From Streptomyces nymphaeiformis (GTDB lineage: Bacteria > Actinomycetota > Actinomycetes > Streptomycetales > Streptomycetaceae), in assembly GCF_014203895.1 (NCBI RefSeq), contig NZ_JACHJY010000001.1, positions 868,001-932,000 on the forward strand: a stretch of 64,000 bases of DNA, in the 5' to 3' direction. Below the pieces are notes generated by a model. The model was not told the DNA's origin. It made no database searches and was given only the letters and a program-made list of their open reading frames with translations. Both the position numbers and the translations under genes were made by a program. Numbering within the stretch: the first letter of the stretch is position 1; each line of letters begins with the position of its first letter. Below are positions 34,434-44,158 of the stretch, one piece after another.

Positions 34434-35057
34434 TCACGCCCTCGGCGCGCACCCCAGGACGTGCGCCTTCACCAGGGCGCCGATGTTCGGGTCGCCCCGC
34501 CGGAAGGCCTCCACCAGCTCCTGGTGCTCCTCCGCGTACGACTTCTGGACCGTGCCCAGCCAGCGGATCGACAGGGCCGTGAAGACCTCGATGCCGAGCG
34601 TCTCCCAGGTGTGCAGCAGGACGCCGTTCCCGGCCGCCTTCACCAGCTCCCGGTGGAAGGCCACCGTGTGCCGGACCTGCGCGGTGCCGTCCATGGCCGC
34701 GTCCGCCTCGTACAGGGCCGTCACGTGCGGCTCCAGGGCCGAGCAGTCCGTCGCGAGCCGCCCGGCCGCCAGCTCGGCCGCGATCTGCTCCAGACCGGCC
34801 CGTACGGGGTAGCTCTCCTCCAGGTCGGCCGCGGTGAGGTTGCGGACCCGGACGCCCTTGTTGGGCGCGGACTCGATCAGCCGCAGCGACTCCAGCTCGC
34901 GCAGCGCCTCGCGGACGGGGGTCTGGGAGACCTCCAGCTCCGTCGCGATCCGGCGCTCCACGATGCGCTCGCCCGGCTTCCAGCGGCCGCTGACGATCCC
35001 CTCCACGATGTGCTCGCGGATCTGCTCGCGCAGCGAGTGGACGACGGGGACGGTCAT
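34434..35057 (-). CDS. GntR family (FadR-type) transcriptional regulator
   Basis: 207 residues. The winged helix reads LREQIREHIVEGIVSGRWKPGERIVERRIATELEVSQTPVREALRELESLRLIESAPNKGVRVR (~8-72). The FCD ligand domain follows with the usual metal-ligand pattern (Asp in LEESYPVRAGLEQIAAEL, His in RHTVAFHRELVKAAGN and further His). The ATG at 35057 follows GAGGAGC. It sits between the E2 gene and aceE on the same strand, a position suggesting control of the pyruvate dehydrogenase genes by an organic acid, by analogy with PdhR; this is inference. Confidence 0.92.
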   Translation of the reverse strand: MTVPVVHSLREQIREHIVEGIVSGRWKPGERIVERRIATELEVSQTPVREALRELESLRLIESAPNKGVRVRNLTAADLEESYPVRAGLEQIAAELAAGRLATDCSALEPHVTALYEADAAMDGTAQVRHTVAFHRELVKAAGNGVLLHTWETLGIEVFTALSIRWLGTVQKSYAEEHQELVEAFRRGDPNIGALVKAHVLGCAPRA

Positions 35058-35097
35058 GAAGCGGCTCCTCGGGGAGTGTTGACACTTAGACAATACG

Positions 35098-35139
35098 GCG
35101 GCGCCCCCGTCCGGAAACACTTCCGGACGGGGGCGCCGC
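35098..35139 (-). terminator. Terminator after the E2 gene
   Basis: A perfect 19-bp stem (35098-35116 with 35121-35139) with loop ACAC, 39 nt after the E2 stop and immediately upstream of the gntR promoter region. Confidence 0.88.
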
Positions 35140-35177
35140 AGGTGAGGCTCGTTACGTTGCCTTATCGGCAGCGTGCC

Positions 35178-36938
35178 TTACAGACCGAGGTCGACCTCGA
35201 ACTCGCCGGCCTCCAGGATCGCCTTGACGGCGGTCAGGTAGCGGGCCGCGTCGGCACCGTCCACCAGGCGGTGGTCGTACGACAGCGTCAGGTAGGTCAT
35301 GTCGCGGACGCCGATGACGGTGCCCTCGGCGGTCTCGATGACGGCCGGACGCTTGACCGTGGCGCCGATGCCCAGGATGGCGACCTGGTTCGGCGGGACG
35401 ATGATCGTGTCGAACAGCGCACCGCGCGAACCGGTGTTGCTGATGGTGAAGGTCGCACCGGCCAGCTCGTCCGGCGTGATCTTGTTGCCGCGGACCTTGC
35501 TGGCCAGCTCGGCGGTGGCCTTCGAGATGCCGGCGATGTTGAGGTCGCCCGCACCCTTGATGACCGGGGTCATCAGGCCCTTCTCGGAGTCCACGGCGAT
35601 GCCGATGTTCTCCGAGTCGAAGTACGTGATCGTGCCCTCGTCCTCGTTGATCCGGGCGTTGATGACCGGGTGGGCCTTCAGCGCCTGGGCCGCCGCCTTC
35701 ACGAAGAACGGCATCGGGGAGAGCTTGACGCCCTCACGGGCGGCGAACGCGTCCTTCGCACGGGCGCGCAGCTTCATCAGCTTGGTGATGTCGACCTCGA
35801 CGACCGAGGACAGCTGGGCCTGGCCGTGCAGCGCCTTCATCATGTTGTCGCCGATGACCTTGCGCATGCGGGTCATCTTGACCGTCTGGCCACGCAGCGG
35901 GGAGACCTCCAGGGCGGGGGTCTTCGGCGCGGCGGCGGCCGGAGCGGCGGCGGGGGCGGCAGCGGCGGCCTTCTTGGCCTCGGCGGCCGCGAGGACGTCC
36001 TGCTTGCGGATGCGGCCGCCGACGCCGGAGCCCTTGACGGTCGCCAGGTCGACACCGTTCTCGGTGGCGAGCTTGCGGACCAGCGGGGTCACGTACGCGC
36101 CGTCCTCGGCCGGAGCGGCAGCGGGGGCCGCCGGGACCGGGGTGACGACGGCCGGGGCGATCGACGGGGCGGCGGCGACCGGAGCCGGAGCGGCGACCGG
36201 GGCGACCGGCGCGGGGGCCGGAGCCGGAGCGGCCGGAGCCGGAGCGGCCGGCGCGGGGGCCGGAGCCGGGGCGGCGGCGGGGGCCGGCGCGGCCGGGGCC
36301 GGGGCGGCGGCCGGAGCGGCACCCGCGGCACCGATGACGGCCAGCTTGGCGCCGACCTCGGCGGTCTCGTCCTCACCGACGACGATCTCCAGGAGAACGC
36401 CGGAGGCGGGGGCGGGGATCTCGGTGTCGACCTTGTCCGTGGAGACCTCGAGCAGCGGCTCGTCGGCCTCGACGGTCTCGCCGACCGACTTCAGCCAGCG
36501 GGTGACGGTGCCCTCGGTGACGGACTCGCCGAGCGCCGGCAGGACGACGTCGGTGCCCTGGGCGGCACCGGCGGGGGCGGCGGCCGGAGCCTCGGCCACG
36601 GGGGCCGGTGCGGCCGGGGCCTCGGCGGCGGGGGCCGGCTCGGCGACCGGGGCCGGAGCGGCCTCGGCGGCGGGGGCCGGGGCGGCCGCGGGGGCGCCCG
36701 TGCCGTCGTCGATGATGGCCAGCTCGGCGCCGACCTCGACCGTCTCGTCCTCGGCGACCTTGATGGAGGCCAGGATGCCCGAGGCGGGGGCGGGGATCTC
36801 GGTGTCGACCTTGTCGGTCGAGACCTCGAGCAGCGGCTCGTCGGCCTCGACACGCTCACCCTCGGCCTTGAGCCAGCGGGTGACGGTGCCCTCGGTGACG
36901 CTCTCGCCGAGCGCCGGCAGGGTTACGGAAACCGACAT
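35178..36938 (-). CDS. sucB: Dihydrolipoamide acyltransferase (E2) with two lipoyl domains
   Basis: 586 residues. Two lipoyl domains (~1-76 and ~129-204), each with the lipoylated lysine in [10 protein letters not shown] (Lys43 and Lys169), are joined by Ala/Pro linkers. A peripheral-subunit-binding domain follows ([35 protein letters not shown]), then the catalytic acyltransferase domain ending in [16 protein letters not shown] (HxxxD). Streptomyces proteins of this kind are named sucB or dlaT; in actinobacteria one E2 serves both pyruvate and 2-oxoglutarate dehydrogenase complexes, which fits its place between lpdA and aceE. The ATG at 36938 follows AGGAGC. The gene symbol follows common usage rather than proof of succinyl specificity. 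Confidence 0.95.
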   Translation of the reverse strand: MSVSVTLPALGESVTEGTVTRWLKAEGERVEADEPLLEVSTDKVDTEIPAPASGILASIKVAEDETVEVGAELAIIDDGTGAPAAAPAPAAEAAPAPVAEPAPAAEAPAAPAPVAEAPAAAPAGAAQGTDVVLPALGESVTEGTVTRWLKSVGETVEADEPLLEVSTDKVDTEIPAPASGVLLEIVVGEDETAEVGAKLAVIGAAGAAPAAAPAPAAPAPAAAPAPAPAPAAPAPAAPAPAPAPVAPVAAPAPVAAAPSIAPAVVTPVPAAPAAAPAEDGAYVTPLVRKLATENGVDLATVKGSGVGGRIRKQDVLAAAEAKKAAAAAPAAAPAAAAPKTPALEVSPLRGQTVKMTRMRKVIGDNMMKALHGQAQLSSVVEVDITKLMKLRARAKDAFAAREGVKLSPMPFFVKAAAQALKAHPVINARINEDEGTITYFDSENIGIAVDSEKGLMTPVIKGAGDLNIAGISKATAELASKVRGNKITPDELAGATFTISNTGSRGALFDTIIVPPNQVAILGIGATVKRPAVIETAEGTVIGVRDMTYLTLSYDHRLVDGADAARYLTAVKAILEAGEFEVDLGL

Positions 36939-37000
36939 GGTTTCAGTTGCTCCTAACGAATTGCGGAAAGTGGTCGTCGCGCCCTGTGATGACGTGAGCG

Positions 37001-38389
37001 TCAGTCGTGGGAGTGCAGAGGCTTGCCGGCCAGGGCCAGGTGGGCCTCGCCGAGCGCCTCGTTCTGCGTCGGGTGGGCGTGGATGAGCTGCGCGACCTCG
37101 GCCGGCAGCGCCTCCCAGTTGTAGATCAGCTGCGCTTCGCCGACCTGCTCGCCCATGCGGTCACCGACCATGTGGACGCCGACCACGGCACCGTCCTTGA
37201 CCTGGACGAGCTTGATCTCGCCCGCGGTCTTGAGGATCTTGCTCTTGCCGTTGCCCGCGAGGTTGTACTTCAGGGCGACGACCTTGTCCGCGCCGTAGAT
37301 CTCCTTGGCCTTGGCCTCGGAGATGCCGACGGAGGCGACCTCGGGGTGGCAGTACGTCACCCGCGGCACGCCGTCGTAGTCGATCGGCACGGGCTTCAGG
37401 CCCGCGAGCCGCTCCGCGACGAGGATGCCCTCGGCGAAGCCGACGTGCGCGAGCTGGAGCGTCGGGACGAGGTCGCCCACGGCCGAGATCGTCGGCACGT
37501 TGGTACGCATGTACTCGTCGACCAGGACGTAGCCGCGGTCCATCGCGACGCCCTGCTCCTCGTAACCGAGACCGGCGGAGACCGGGCCGCGGCCGATGGC
37601 GACCAGGAGGACCTCGGCCTCGAAGGTCTTGCCGTCGGCCAGGGTGACCTTGACGCCGCCGTCGGTGTACTCGGCGGACTGGAAGAAGGTGCCGAGGTTG
37701 AACTTGATGCCGCGCTTGCGGAACGCGCGCTCAAGAAGCTTCGAGCTGTTCTCGTCCTCGACGGGGACGAGGTGCTTCAGGCCCTCGATCACCGTGACGT
37801 CGGTGCCGAAGGACTTCCACGCGGAGGCGAACTCGACGCCGATGACGCCGCCGCCGAGGATGATCGCGGACTCCGGGACCCGGTCCAGGGTCAGCGCGTG
37901 GTCCGAGGAGATGATCCGGTTGCCGTCGATCTCCAGGCCGGGCAGCGACTTCGGCACGGAACCCGTGGCCAGCAGGACGTGACGACCCTCGACGCGACGG
38001 CCGTCCACGTCGACGGAGGTCGGGGAGGACAGGTGGCCGGTGCCCTCGATGTACGTCACCTTGCGGGAGGCGACGAGACCCTGCAGGCCCTTGTACAGGC
38101 CCGAGATCACGTCGTCCTTGTACTTGTGCACGGCCTTGATGTCGATGCCCTCGAAAGAGGCCTTGACACCGAACTGCTCCGCCTCGCGCGCCTGGTCGGC
38201 GACCTCGCCGGCGTGGAGCAGGGCCTTCGTCGGGATGCAGCCGTTGTGCAGGCAGGTGCCGCCGAGCTTGTTCTTCTCGATCAGTGCGACGTCCAGGCCC
38301 AGCTGCGCTCCGCGCAGCGCCGCGGCGTAACCGCCGCTACCGCCGCCGAGGATCACTAGGTCGAAAACGGTGCTGGCGTCGTTCGCCAC
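37001..38389 (-). CDS. lpdA: Dihydrolipoamide dehydrogenase (E3)
   Basis: 462 residues. Re-oxidises dihydrolipoamide with [26 protein letters not shown] is the FAD motif, [13 protein letters not shown] the redox disulfide, [17 protein letters not shown] the NAD motif, [15 protein letters not shown] the second FAD motif and [17 protein letters not shown] the catalytic His-Glu end at the dimer interface. The GTG at 38389 follows GGAGGA. It lies 62 bp upstream of the E2 gene on the same strand, so E3 and E2 are probably one transcript. A terminator separates it from pepA. Confidence 0.96.
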   Translation of the reverse strand: MANDASTVFDLVILGGGSGGYAAALRGAQLGLDVALIEKNKLGGTCLHNGCIPTKALLHAGEVADQAREAEQFGVKASFEGIDIKAVHKYKDDVISGLYKGLQGLVASRKVTYIEGTGHLSSPTSVDVDGRRVEGRHVLLATGSVPKSLPGLEIDGNRIISSDHALTLDRVPESAIILGGGVIGVEFASAWKSFGTDVTVIEGLKHLVPVEDENSSKLLERAFRKRGIKFNLGTFFQSAEYTDGGVKVTLADGKTFEAEVLLVAIGRGPVSAGLGYEEQGVAMDRGYVLVDEYMRTNVPTISAVGDLVPTLQLAHVGFAEGILVAERLAGLKPVPIDYDGVPRVTYCHPEVASVGISEAKAKEIYGADKVVALKYNLAGNGKSKILKTAGEIKLVQVKDGAVVGVHMVGDRMGEQVGEAQLIYNWEALPAEVAQLIHAHPTQNEALGEAHLALAGKPLHSHD

Positions 38390-38659
38390 GTCACGTCCTC
38401 CATGCATGTGCGCTCGTCGCCGGTCTTCGGTGACCTGGCGGCGGCTGGTGTCCGGCCGCTTTATTTCGGCCCTGTGGTGGGGGCCCTGTCCTGCCGAGAA
38501 CCCATCTTCGCACTTGTTGACGGACGACGGGACGCGGGGCCGTGGTCTGAGACGGCCGATCGTCCGTACGGCGGGGTCACGGACGCGTACGAACCTACGG
38601 ATTTCGTCGCGAGCGAACAAACCCGCCGGTGGACGGAGCCGCCGGCGGACAAAAGGGGA
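38390..38659. other. Intergenic region upstream of lpdA
   Basis: About 270 bp with no convincing ORF on either strand. It must hold the lpdA promoter, reading leftward. Apart from the pepA terminator at its right end I see no clear operator or promoter consensus. Confidence 0.5.
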
Positions 38660-38690
38660 AAGGCCCCGGGGCCGAAGCTCCCGGGGCCTT
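38660..38690 (-). terminator. pepA terminator
   Basis: An 11-bp stem (38660-38670 with 38680-38690, AAGGCCCCGGG and complement), 18 nt after the pepA stop. Confidence 0.8.
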
Positions 38691-38707
38691 CCTCACACGC
38701 GACGCGC

Positions 38708-40213
38708 TCAGAGCTCGCCGGCCGCCGTGCGCTCGGCCAGCTTCACCAGGGTGCGGACCGAGGAGCCGGTGCCGCCCTTGGGGGTGTAGCCGTACGGGGC
38801 GCCCTCGTGGAAGGCCGGACCCGCGATGTCCAGGTGGGCCCAGGCGATGCCCTCGCCCACGAACTCCTGGAGGAAGAGGCCGGCGACCAGGCCGCCGCCC
38901 ATCCGGACGCCCATGTTCGCCATGTCGGCGGTGGGGGAGTCCATCGTCTTGCGCAGGTCGGCGGGGAGCGGCATCGGCCAGGACTGCTCGCCGACCTCCT
39001 CGGCGATCTCGTGGATCGCGGTCCGGAAGTCGTCGTCGTTGGCCATGATGCCGAAGGTGCGGTCGCCGAGCGCCAGGACCATGGCGCCGGTCAGGGTCGC
39101 CACGTCGACGATCGCGTCCGGGTGCTCCTCGGAGGCCTTGGTCAGCGCGTCGGCGAGGACGAGCCGGCCCTCGGCGTCGGTGTTCAGGACCTCGACGGTC
39201 TTGCCGCTGTACATGCGCAGCACGTCACCCGGGCGGGTGGCGGAGCCGGACGGCATGTTCTCCGCGAGGGCGAGCCAGCCGGTGACGTTGACCTCGAGGC
39301 CGAGGCGGGCCGCGGCGACGACGGAGGAGAACACGGCGGCGGCGCCGGCCATGTCGCACTTCATCGTCTCGTTGTGGCCGGCCGGCTTCAGGGAGATGCC
39401 GCCCGAGTCGTAGGTGATGCCCTTGCCGACCAGGGCGAGGGTCTTCTCCGCCTTCGGGTGGGTGTAGGCGACGCGGACCAGGCGCGGCGGGTTCACCGAG
39501 CCGTTGCCGACGCCCAGGATGCCGCCGAAGCCGCCCTTGGTGAGCGCCTTCTCGTCGAGGACCTGGACCTTGAGGCCGTACTCCTTGCCGGCGGCCTGCA
39601 CGGCGGCGGCGAAGGTCGCCGGGTACAGGTCGTTCGGCGGCTGGTTGACCAGGTCGCGGGCGCGGTTGATCTCCTCGGCGACGGCCTGGGCGCGCTCCGC
39701 GGCGGCCTTGTAGGCCTTGTCGCGCGGCTTGGCGCCGAGCAGGGCCACCTCGGCGAGGGGCTTCTTCGCGTCCTTGCCGGTCTCCTGGTACGCGGTGTAG
39801 GCGTACGCGCCGAGCAGGGCGCCCTCCGCGATGGCGGCGGCGTCCTCGGCGGCGGCGATCGGCAGCGCGAACGCGGCCTTCTTCGAGCCGGTCAGGGTGC
39901 GGGCGGCGACGCCGGCGGCGCGGCGGAGGACCTCCGCGTCGTAGGACTCGCCGTCCTCGGGGGCCGCGCCCAGGCCGACGGCCAGGACGACGGGGGCCTT
40001 GAGACCGGCGGGGGCGGGCAGCTTCGTCGCCTCACCTTCGGCACCCGAGGCGCCCAGGGTCTCCAGGACGGCGGCGAGGCCGTCGAAGGCCTTGTCGACG
40101 GCCTCGGCGCCCGGGGCGACGACCAGCGTCTTCCCGGACTTCGCGACGCCGACGACGAGGGCGTCGGCGCGCAGCGTCGCCGCGCCGGCAGTGCTGAGAG
40201 TGAGAGCAGTCAC
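38708..40213 (-). CDS. pepA: Leucyl aminopeptidase (M17)
   Basis: 501 residues. Cytosolic two-metal aminopeptidase. Metal and catalytic motifs of M17 are all visible: LVGKGITYDSGGISLKPAG (catalytic Lys, metal Asp), MKCDMAGAAAV, the signature NTDAEGRLVLADAL (Asp, Glu and catalytic Arg), and VDVATLTGAMV. The N-terminal domain is the usual macro-like regulatory fold. The GTG at 40213 begins MTALTLSTAGAATLRADALVVGV. It is divergent from the exopolysaccharide cluster starting at 40518. Some PepA proteins also bind DNA; nothing here bears on that. Confidence 0.96.
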   Translation of the reverse strand: MTALTLSTAGAATLRADALVVGVAKSGKTLVVAPGAEAVDKAFDGLAAVLETLGASGAEGEATKLPAPAGLKAPVVLAVGLGAAPEDGESYDAEVLRRAAGVAARTLTGSKKAAFALPIAAAEDAAAIAEGALLGAYAYTAYQETGKDAKKPLAEVALLGAKPRDKAYKAAAERAQAVAEEINRARDLVNQPPNDLYPATFAAAVQAAGKEYGLKVQVLDEKALTKGGFGGILGVGNGSVNPPRLVRVAYTHPKAEKTLALVGKGITYDSGGISLKPAGHNETMKCDMAGAAAVFSSVVAAARLGLEVNVTGWLALAENMPSGSATRPGDVLRMYSGKTVEVLNTDAEGRLVLADALTKASEEHPDAIVDVATLTGAMVLALGDRTFGIMANDDDFRTAIHEIAEEVGEQSWPMPLPADLRKTMDSPTADMANMGVRMGGGLVAGLFLQEFVGEGIAWAHLDIAGPAFHEGAPYGYTPKGGTGSSVRTLVKLAERTAAGEL

Positions 40214-40517
40214 GGTGGTGAAATCTCGCTTCCATTGAGTTCTGTGGCGGTCGAGGGATGGGCCGACCGTGCCCGCCGCATCGTATTTCGGCCCGGGGAG
40301 CGCCGAGAACGAGCCTACGCTCGCTCACCCGGTTCGCTCACGGCGGCGTTGATTCACTCATCCGTGGTGTCTCTTTCATGTTTACCCTTCCGGCCTCTGC
40401 GGCCCGGTCACACTCGCCTCATTCACGCAAGGACGACACACCGTCCTTCGCCTCATCTGCGACATCTCCACGCGTCCCGCCGGTTCGAGCGGGGCCGTCG
40501 AGGGGGGACATCCGCCC
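40214..40517. other. Divergent promoter region, pepA / polysaccharide cluster
   Basis: 304 bp without a supportable gene. It should contain promoters for pepA (leftward) and for the five-gene polysaccharide cluster (rightward). The stretch 40350-40400 is AT-richer (around TTCATGTTTACCC) and is the likeliest promoter area, but I see no clear consensus or c-di-GMP riboswitch. Confidence 0.5.
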
Positions 40518-42599
40518 ATGGACTCCGACCGAATCCGTACGCCCAGAACCGCGCCCCGCGCCGCCCGCACCGCGCCCCGCACGGGTCGGATCGCGGCCCT
40601 CGCCGCCGCCGCGCTGCTCGCCACCGTCGTCCCGTCGGCGCAGGCGGTCGCCGAGACGGCGCCCCGCGTGGACCTCACCGTCCTCGTCGTCGACGACGGC
40701 GGCAGCGCGGTCGGGGCGATCACCGCGGAGCTCCAGAACTCCGGCGTCCCGTACCGCAGGATCGACTTCGACGACCCGAACCGGCCCGTCCTCGACGCGG
40801 CCTTCCTCAGCGACACGGTCGACGGGCGGCCCCGCGCCAAGTACCAGGGCGTCGTCCTGCCCCACGAGAGCGTCTTCGGCCCGGACTCCGCCGAGCAGAC
40901 CGCGCTGAAGGCGTACGAGCGGACCTTCGGGATCCCGCAGGTCGACGCCTACACGTGGTCGCACCCCGGCGTCGGCCTCGACTACACCGACCAGGGCGGC
41001 TGGTCCGGCGTCCTCGACGGCACCACCGCCGGCGTCACCGCCGCCGGACAGGCGGGCCCCTTCCGGTACCTCGCCGGGGCGCTCGCCTTCGAGGACAACG
41101 ACCCCTCGATCGCCGAGAGCTACGGCTACGCGGGCCGCCCGCGCGCCGGCTACACCAGCTACCTCGACATGCCCGTCGAGGGCGGCGGCCGGGCCAGCCT
41201 CGTCGGCGAGTACGCCGCCGACGGGCGCCGCGAACTCGTCGTCACCTTCGCCTACAACCAGTACCAGCGGCAGTTCCGCGCCCTCGCCCGCGGCATCGTC
41301 GACTGGCTCACCCAGGGCGTCCACCTCGGGCAGAGCCGCAACTACCTCTCCGTCCACGTCGACGACGTCTTCGCGCCCGACGCCCGCTGGGACCCCGCGC
41401 TCAACTGCACCCCCGGCGACTTCGACTGCGTCGGCGGCGGCGACGACGCCGTCAACCCGATCCGCATGACGGCCGCCGACGCCCAGTACGCCGCCGCCTG
41501 GCAGAAGTCCTCCGGCTTCACGCTCGACATGGTCTACAACGGCGGCCAGGGCGAGCAGTGGAAGACCGAGCACGGCGGCACCGACGCGCTCACCGACCGG
41601 CTCGTCGCCGACCGCGCCCAGTACCGGTGGATCAACCACACCTACACCCACCCCTTCCTCGGCTGCGTCCAGGACAACGCCGTCGTCCCCTGGCAGTGCG
41701 CCAAGGACACCGCCGGCAACACCCTCTGGGTCAGCCGCTCCGAGATCTCCGGCCAGATCCGCGACAACTACAACTGGGCCGTCGGCAAGGGCATCTCCGT
41801 CGACCGCTCCGAGCTCGTCACCGGCGAGCACTCCGGCCTCAGGACCCTGCCCCAGCAGCCCGTCGACAATCCCAACCTCGCCGCCGCCCTCGCCGACAAC
41901 GGCGTGAAGTGGACCGGCAGCGACAACTCCCGCGAGCCCCAGCAGCGCACGGTGGGCACCGGGACCGTGAAGACCGTGCCCCGCCACCCCATGAACGTGT
42001 ACTACAACGTGGGCACCGCCGCCGAGATGACCGACGAGTACAACTGGATCTACACCGCGCGCGCCGACGGCGGCAGCGGCATCTGCGAGTCCAACCCCGC
42101 CTCCACCTGCCTGCCCGCCCCGCTCCCCACGGCCACCGGCTACGCCGACCACATCGTGCCGCAGGAGGCCCGCACCGCCCTCTCCCACGTCCTCGGCAAC
42201 GACCCCCGGCCGCACTACGTGCACCAGTCCAACCTCGCCGAGGAGCGGCTGCTCTACCCCGTCCTCGACCGCGTACTCGCCGACTACCGGGCCCTGTTCG
42301 CCGCGAACACGCCCCTGGTGAACCCGGCCCAGAAGGACGTCGGCACCGAACTGGGCCGCCGCACCGCCTGGGACCAGGCCGTCGCCGCCGGAAAGGTCAC
42401 CGCCTACCGCATCGGCACCACGGTCACCGTCAAGGCGCCCTCCGGCGTGACCGTGCCCGTCACCGCCCCCGAGGGCACCCGCAAGCGGGCCCTCCTCGGC
42501 AGCACCGCCTTCGGCACCGCCTACGCCGGCACGCGCTCCGCCTGGACCACGCCCGACCTGCTCCAGACCGCCGTCACACTCACGCTGCCGACCGCCTGA
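40518..42599 (+). CDS. Secreted Agd3-like (CE18-type) polysaccharide deacetylase
   Basis: 693 residues. A Sec/Tat-like signal (RIAALAAAALLATVVPSAQA, cleavage near residue 43-46) marks export. The catalytic part resembles the fungal Agd3 / CE18 deacetylases in having HVDDVFAPD (Asp282-Asp283) and WINHTYTHPF (His374 and His378), the NodB-like metal triad, within a long Agd3-like scaffold rather than the short NodB form. The N-terminal ~250 residues form an accessory domain (VLVVDDGGSAVGAITAELQNSGV). First gene of a co-oriented cluster with a PelF-like transferase, GH135-like and GH114 proteins, which implies partial deacetylation of an N-acetylgalactosamine-containing polymer outside the cell. 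ATG 40518 follows GGGGGGA. Confidence 0.8.
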   Translation: MDSDRIRTPRTAPRAARTAPRTGRIAALAAAALLATVVPSAQAVAETAPRVDLTVLVVDDGGSAVGAITAELQNSGVPYRRIDFDDPNRPVLDAAFLSDTVDGRPRAKYQGVVLPHESVFGPDSAEQTALKAYERTFGIPQVDAYTWSHPGVGLDYTDQGGWSGVLDGTTAGVTAAGQAGPFRYLAGALAFEDNDPSIAESYGYAGRPRAGYTSYLDMPVEGGGRASLVGEYAADGRRELVVTFAYNQYQRQFRALARGIVDWLTQGVHLGQSRNYLSVHVDDVFAPDARWDPALNCTPGDFDCVGGGDDAVNPIRMTAADAQYAAAWQKSSGFTLDMVYNGGQGEQWKTEHGGTDALTDRLVADRAQYRWINHTYTHPFLGCVQDNAVVPWQCAKDTAGNTLWVSRSEISGQIRDNYNWAVGKGISVDRSELVTGEHSGLRTLPQQPVDNPNLAAALADNGVKWTGSDNSREPQQRTVGTGTVKTVPRHPMNVYYNVGTAAEMTDEYNWIYTARADGGSGICESNPASTCLPAPLPTATGYADHIVPQEARTALSHVLGNDPRPHYVHQSNLAEERLLYPVLDRVLADYRALFAANTPLVNPAQKDVGTELGRRTAWDQAVAAGKVTAYRIGTTVTVKAPSGVTVPVTAPEGTRKRALLGSTAFGTAYAGTRSAWTTPDLLQTAVTLTLPTA

Positions 42600-42625
42600 C
42601 CAGCACGTCCTGGGGGGACCCGCTC

Positions 42626-44158
42626 ATGCCGAGCAGTGGCCGTCACGTCACCATGCTCACCGAAGGCACCTACCCGCATGTCCACGGCGGCGTCAGCACC
42701 TGGTGCGACCAGCTCGTCCGCGGCATGCCCGAGGTCGACTTCGAGATCCTCGCGCTCACCGGCAGCGGCCGCGAACCCGTCACCTGGGAGCTGCCGCCCA
42801 ACGTCACCCGGCACACCGCCTACCCCCTCTGGGGACCCCCGCAGGGACCGGCCGCGCGCCGGCCCCTGCGGGGGCGCGAACGCCGCCGCTTCCTCGACGC
42901 GTACGAAGGGCTCCTGCTCGCCCTCCTCGACCCCGACGCGGGCCGCGACTTCGGCGCCAGCCTGTACGAACTCGCCGCACTCGCCCGGCAGGGACGGCTG
43001 ACCGCCGCCCTCCGCTCCGAGCCGGCCCTGCGCTCCCTCATGTGGATCTGGACCATGCCGCACCTGCCCACGCTCGCCGCCGGGCCCACCGTCCACGACG
43101 CCCTCACCGCCACCGACCTGCTCGAACACGCCCTGCGTCCGCTCGCCGCCCGGATAGCCACCGGCGGCGTGGCGCACGCGGTCTCCAGCGGCCTCGCCAC
43201 GCTGCCGGCGCTCGCCGCGCAGCACTTCGAAGGGGTGCCCTTCCTGCTCACCGAACACGGCATCTACCTCCGCGAGCGCTACCTCGGCTACCGCACCGAA
43301 GCGCAACGCTGGCCCGTCAAGGCCCTCATGCTCGGCTTCTACCGCGAACTCAACACCCTCGGCTACGTCAAGGCCGACCTCATCACCCCCTGCAACCAGT
43401 ACAACCGGCGCTGGGAGGAGCGCGGCGGAGCCCCCGCCGACCGCATCCGCACCGTCTACAACGGCGTCGACCCGGCCCTCTTCCCCGAGGCCGGACCCGA
43501 ACCCGAGACACCGACCCTCAGCTGGTGCGGCCGCGTCGACCCCATCAAGGACCTGGAGACCCTGATCAGGGCGTACGCGATCTCCCGCGCCGAACTCCCC
43601 GAACTGAGGCTCCGCCTGTTCGGCCCGGTCCCCGCCGGGAACGAGGACTACCTGACCCGCCTGGAGAAGCTCGCCGCCGAACTCGGCGTCGCCGACGGCG
43701 TCTCCTTCGAGGGCCGAATCTCCGACGTCCCCTCCGCCTACGCCGCCGGCAGCGTGGTCATGCTCTCCTCCATCAGCGAGGGCTTCCCCTTCTCCCTCAT
43801 CGAGGCCATGTCCTGCGGCCGCGCCACCGTCTCCACGGACGTCGGAGGCGTACGGGAGGCGGTCGGCGACACCGGGATCGTCGTCCCGCCCCGCGAACCG
43901 GCCGTCATGGCCGCCGCCGTCTCCGCGCTCCTCTCGGACGGCGCCCGCCGCGCCGAACTCGGCCGCCTCGCCCGACGGCGCGTGATCGACCAGTTCACCC
44001 TGCACCGCTCGGTGGACGGCTTCCGCCAGATCTACCGCGAACTGGCGGGCGCCCGCCCGGCGGGCCCGGTCCCGCTGCCCCAGGAACCCCTGCGCCTCAG
44101 AATCCCGTCCCCGCGCCGTACCGCCGCGGCCCTCGTCCCAGGAGGCACCCCGGCATGA
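42626..44158 (+). CDS. PelF-like GT4 glycosyltransferase
   Basis: 510 residues. MLTEGTYPHVHGGVSTWCDQLV at the N-terminus and the whole N-terminal region match the DUF3492/PelF type of GT4 enzymes. LLTEHGIYLRERYL and NGVDPALFPEAG follow, and the C-terminal nucleotide-sugar half carries SISEGFPFSLIEAMSCGRATVSTDVGGVREAVG with the E-x7-E motif. Pseudomonas PelF polymerises UDP-GalNAc in the cytosol; the same donor is likely here. It starts 27 bp after the deacetylase gene (GGGGGGA ribosome site), and its stop overlaps the next ATG as ATGA. Cytosolic; presumably works with the adjacent membrane protein. Confidence 0.9.
   Translation: MPSSGRHVTMLTEGTYPHVHGGVSTWCDQLVRGMPEVDFEILALTGSGREPVTWELPPNVTRHTAYPLWGPPQGPAARRPLRGRERRRFLDAYEGLLLALLDPDAGRDFGASLYELAALARQGRLTAALRSEPALRSLMWIWTMPHLPTLAAGPTVHDALTATDLLEHALRPLAARIATGGVAHAVSSGLATLPALAAQHFEGVPFLLTEHGIYLRERYLGYRTEAQRWPVKALMLGFYRELNTLGYVKADLITPCNQYNRRWEERGGAPADRIRTVYNGVDPALFPEAGPEPETPTLSWCGRVDPIKDLETLIRAYAISRAELPELRLRLFGPVPAGNEDYLTRLEKLAAELGVADGVSFEGRISDVPSAYAAGSVVMLSSISEGFPFSLIEAMSCGRATVSTDVGGVREAVGDTGIVVPPREPAVMAAAVSALLSDGARRAELGRLARRRVIDQFTLHRSVDGFRQIYRELAGARPAGPVPLPQEPLRLRIPSPRRTAAALVPGGTPA

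Noticed and set aside
35080..35096. TTGACACTTAGACAA as a GntR operator upstream of the GntR gene
   Set aside because: Only the outer TTG/CAA and one inner pair are symmetrical. It is as likely to be part of a promoter, so no operator is called.
36100..36720. Tandem DNA repeat in the E2 gene
   Set aside because: The repetition comes from ordinary Ala/Pro-rich flexible linkers between lipoyl domains, not a separate repeat element.
38402..44158. A 1918-residue plus-strand open frame spanning pepA antisense and the polysaccharide genes
   Set aside because: It is in frame with the real PelF-like gene only at its end. The rest is antisense to pepA or out of frame in very GC-rich DNA, with Arg/Pro-rich low-complexity translation.
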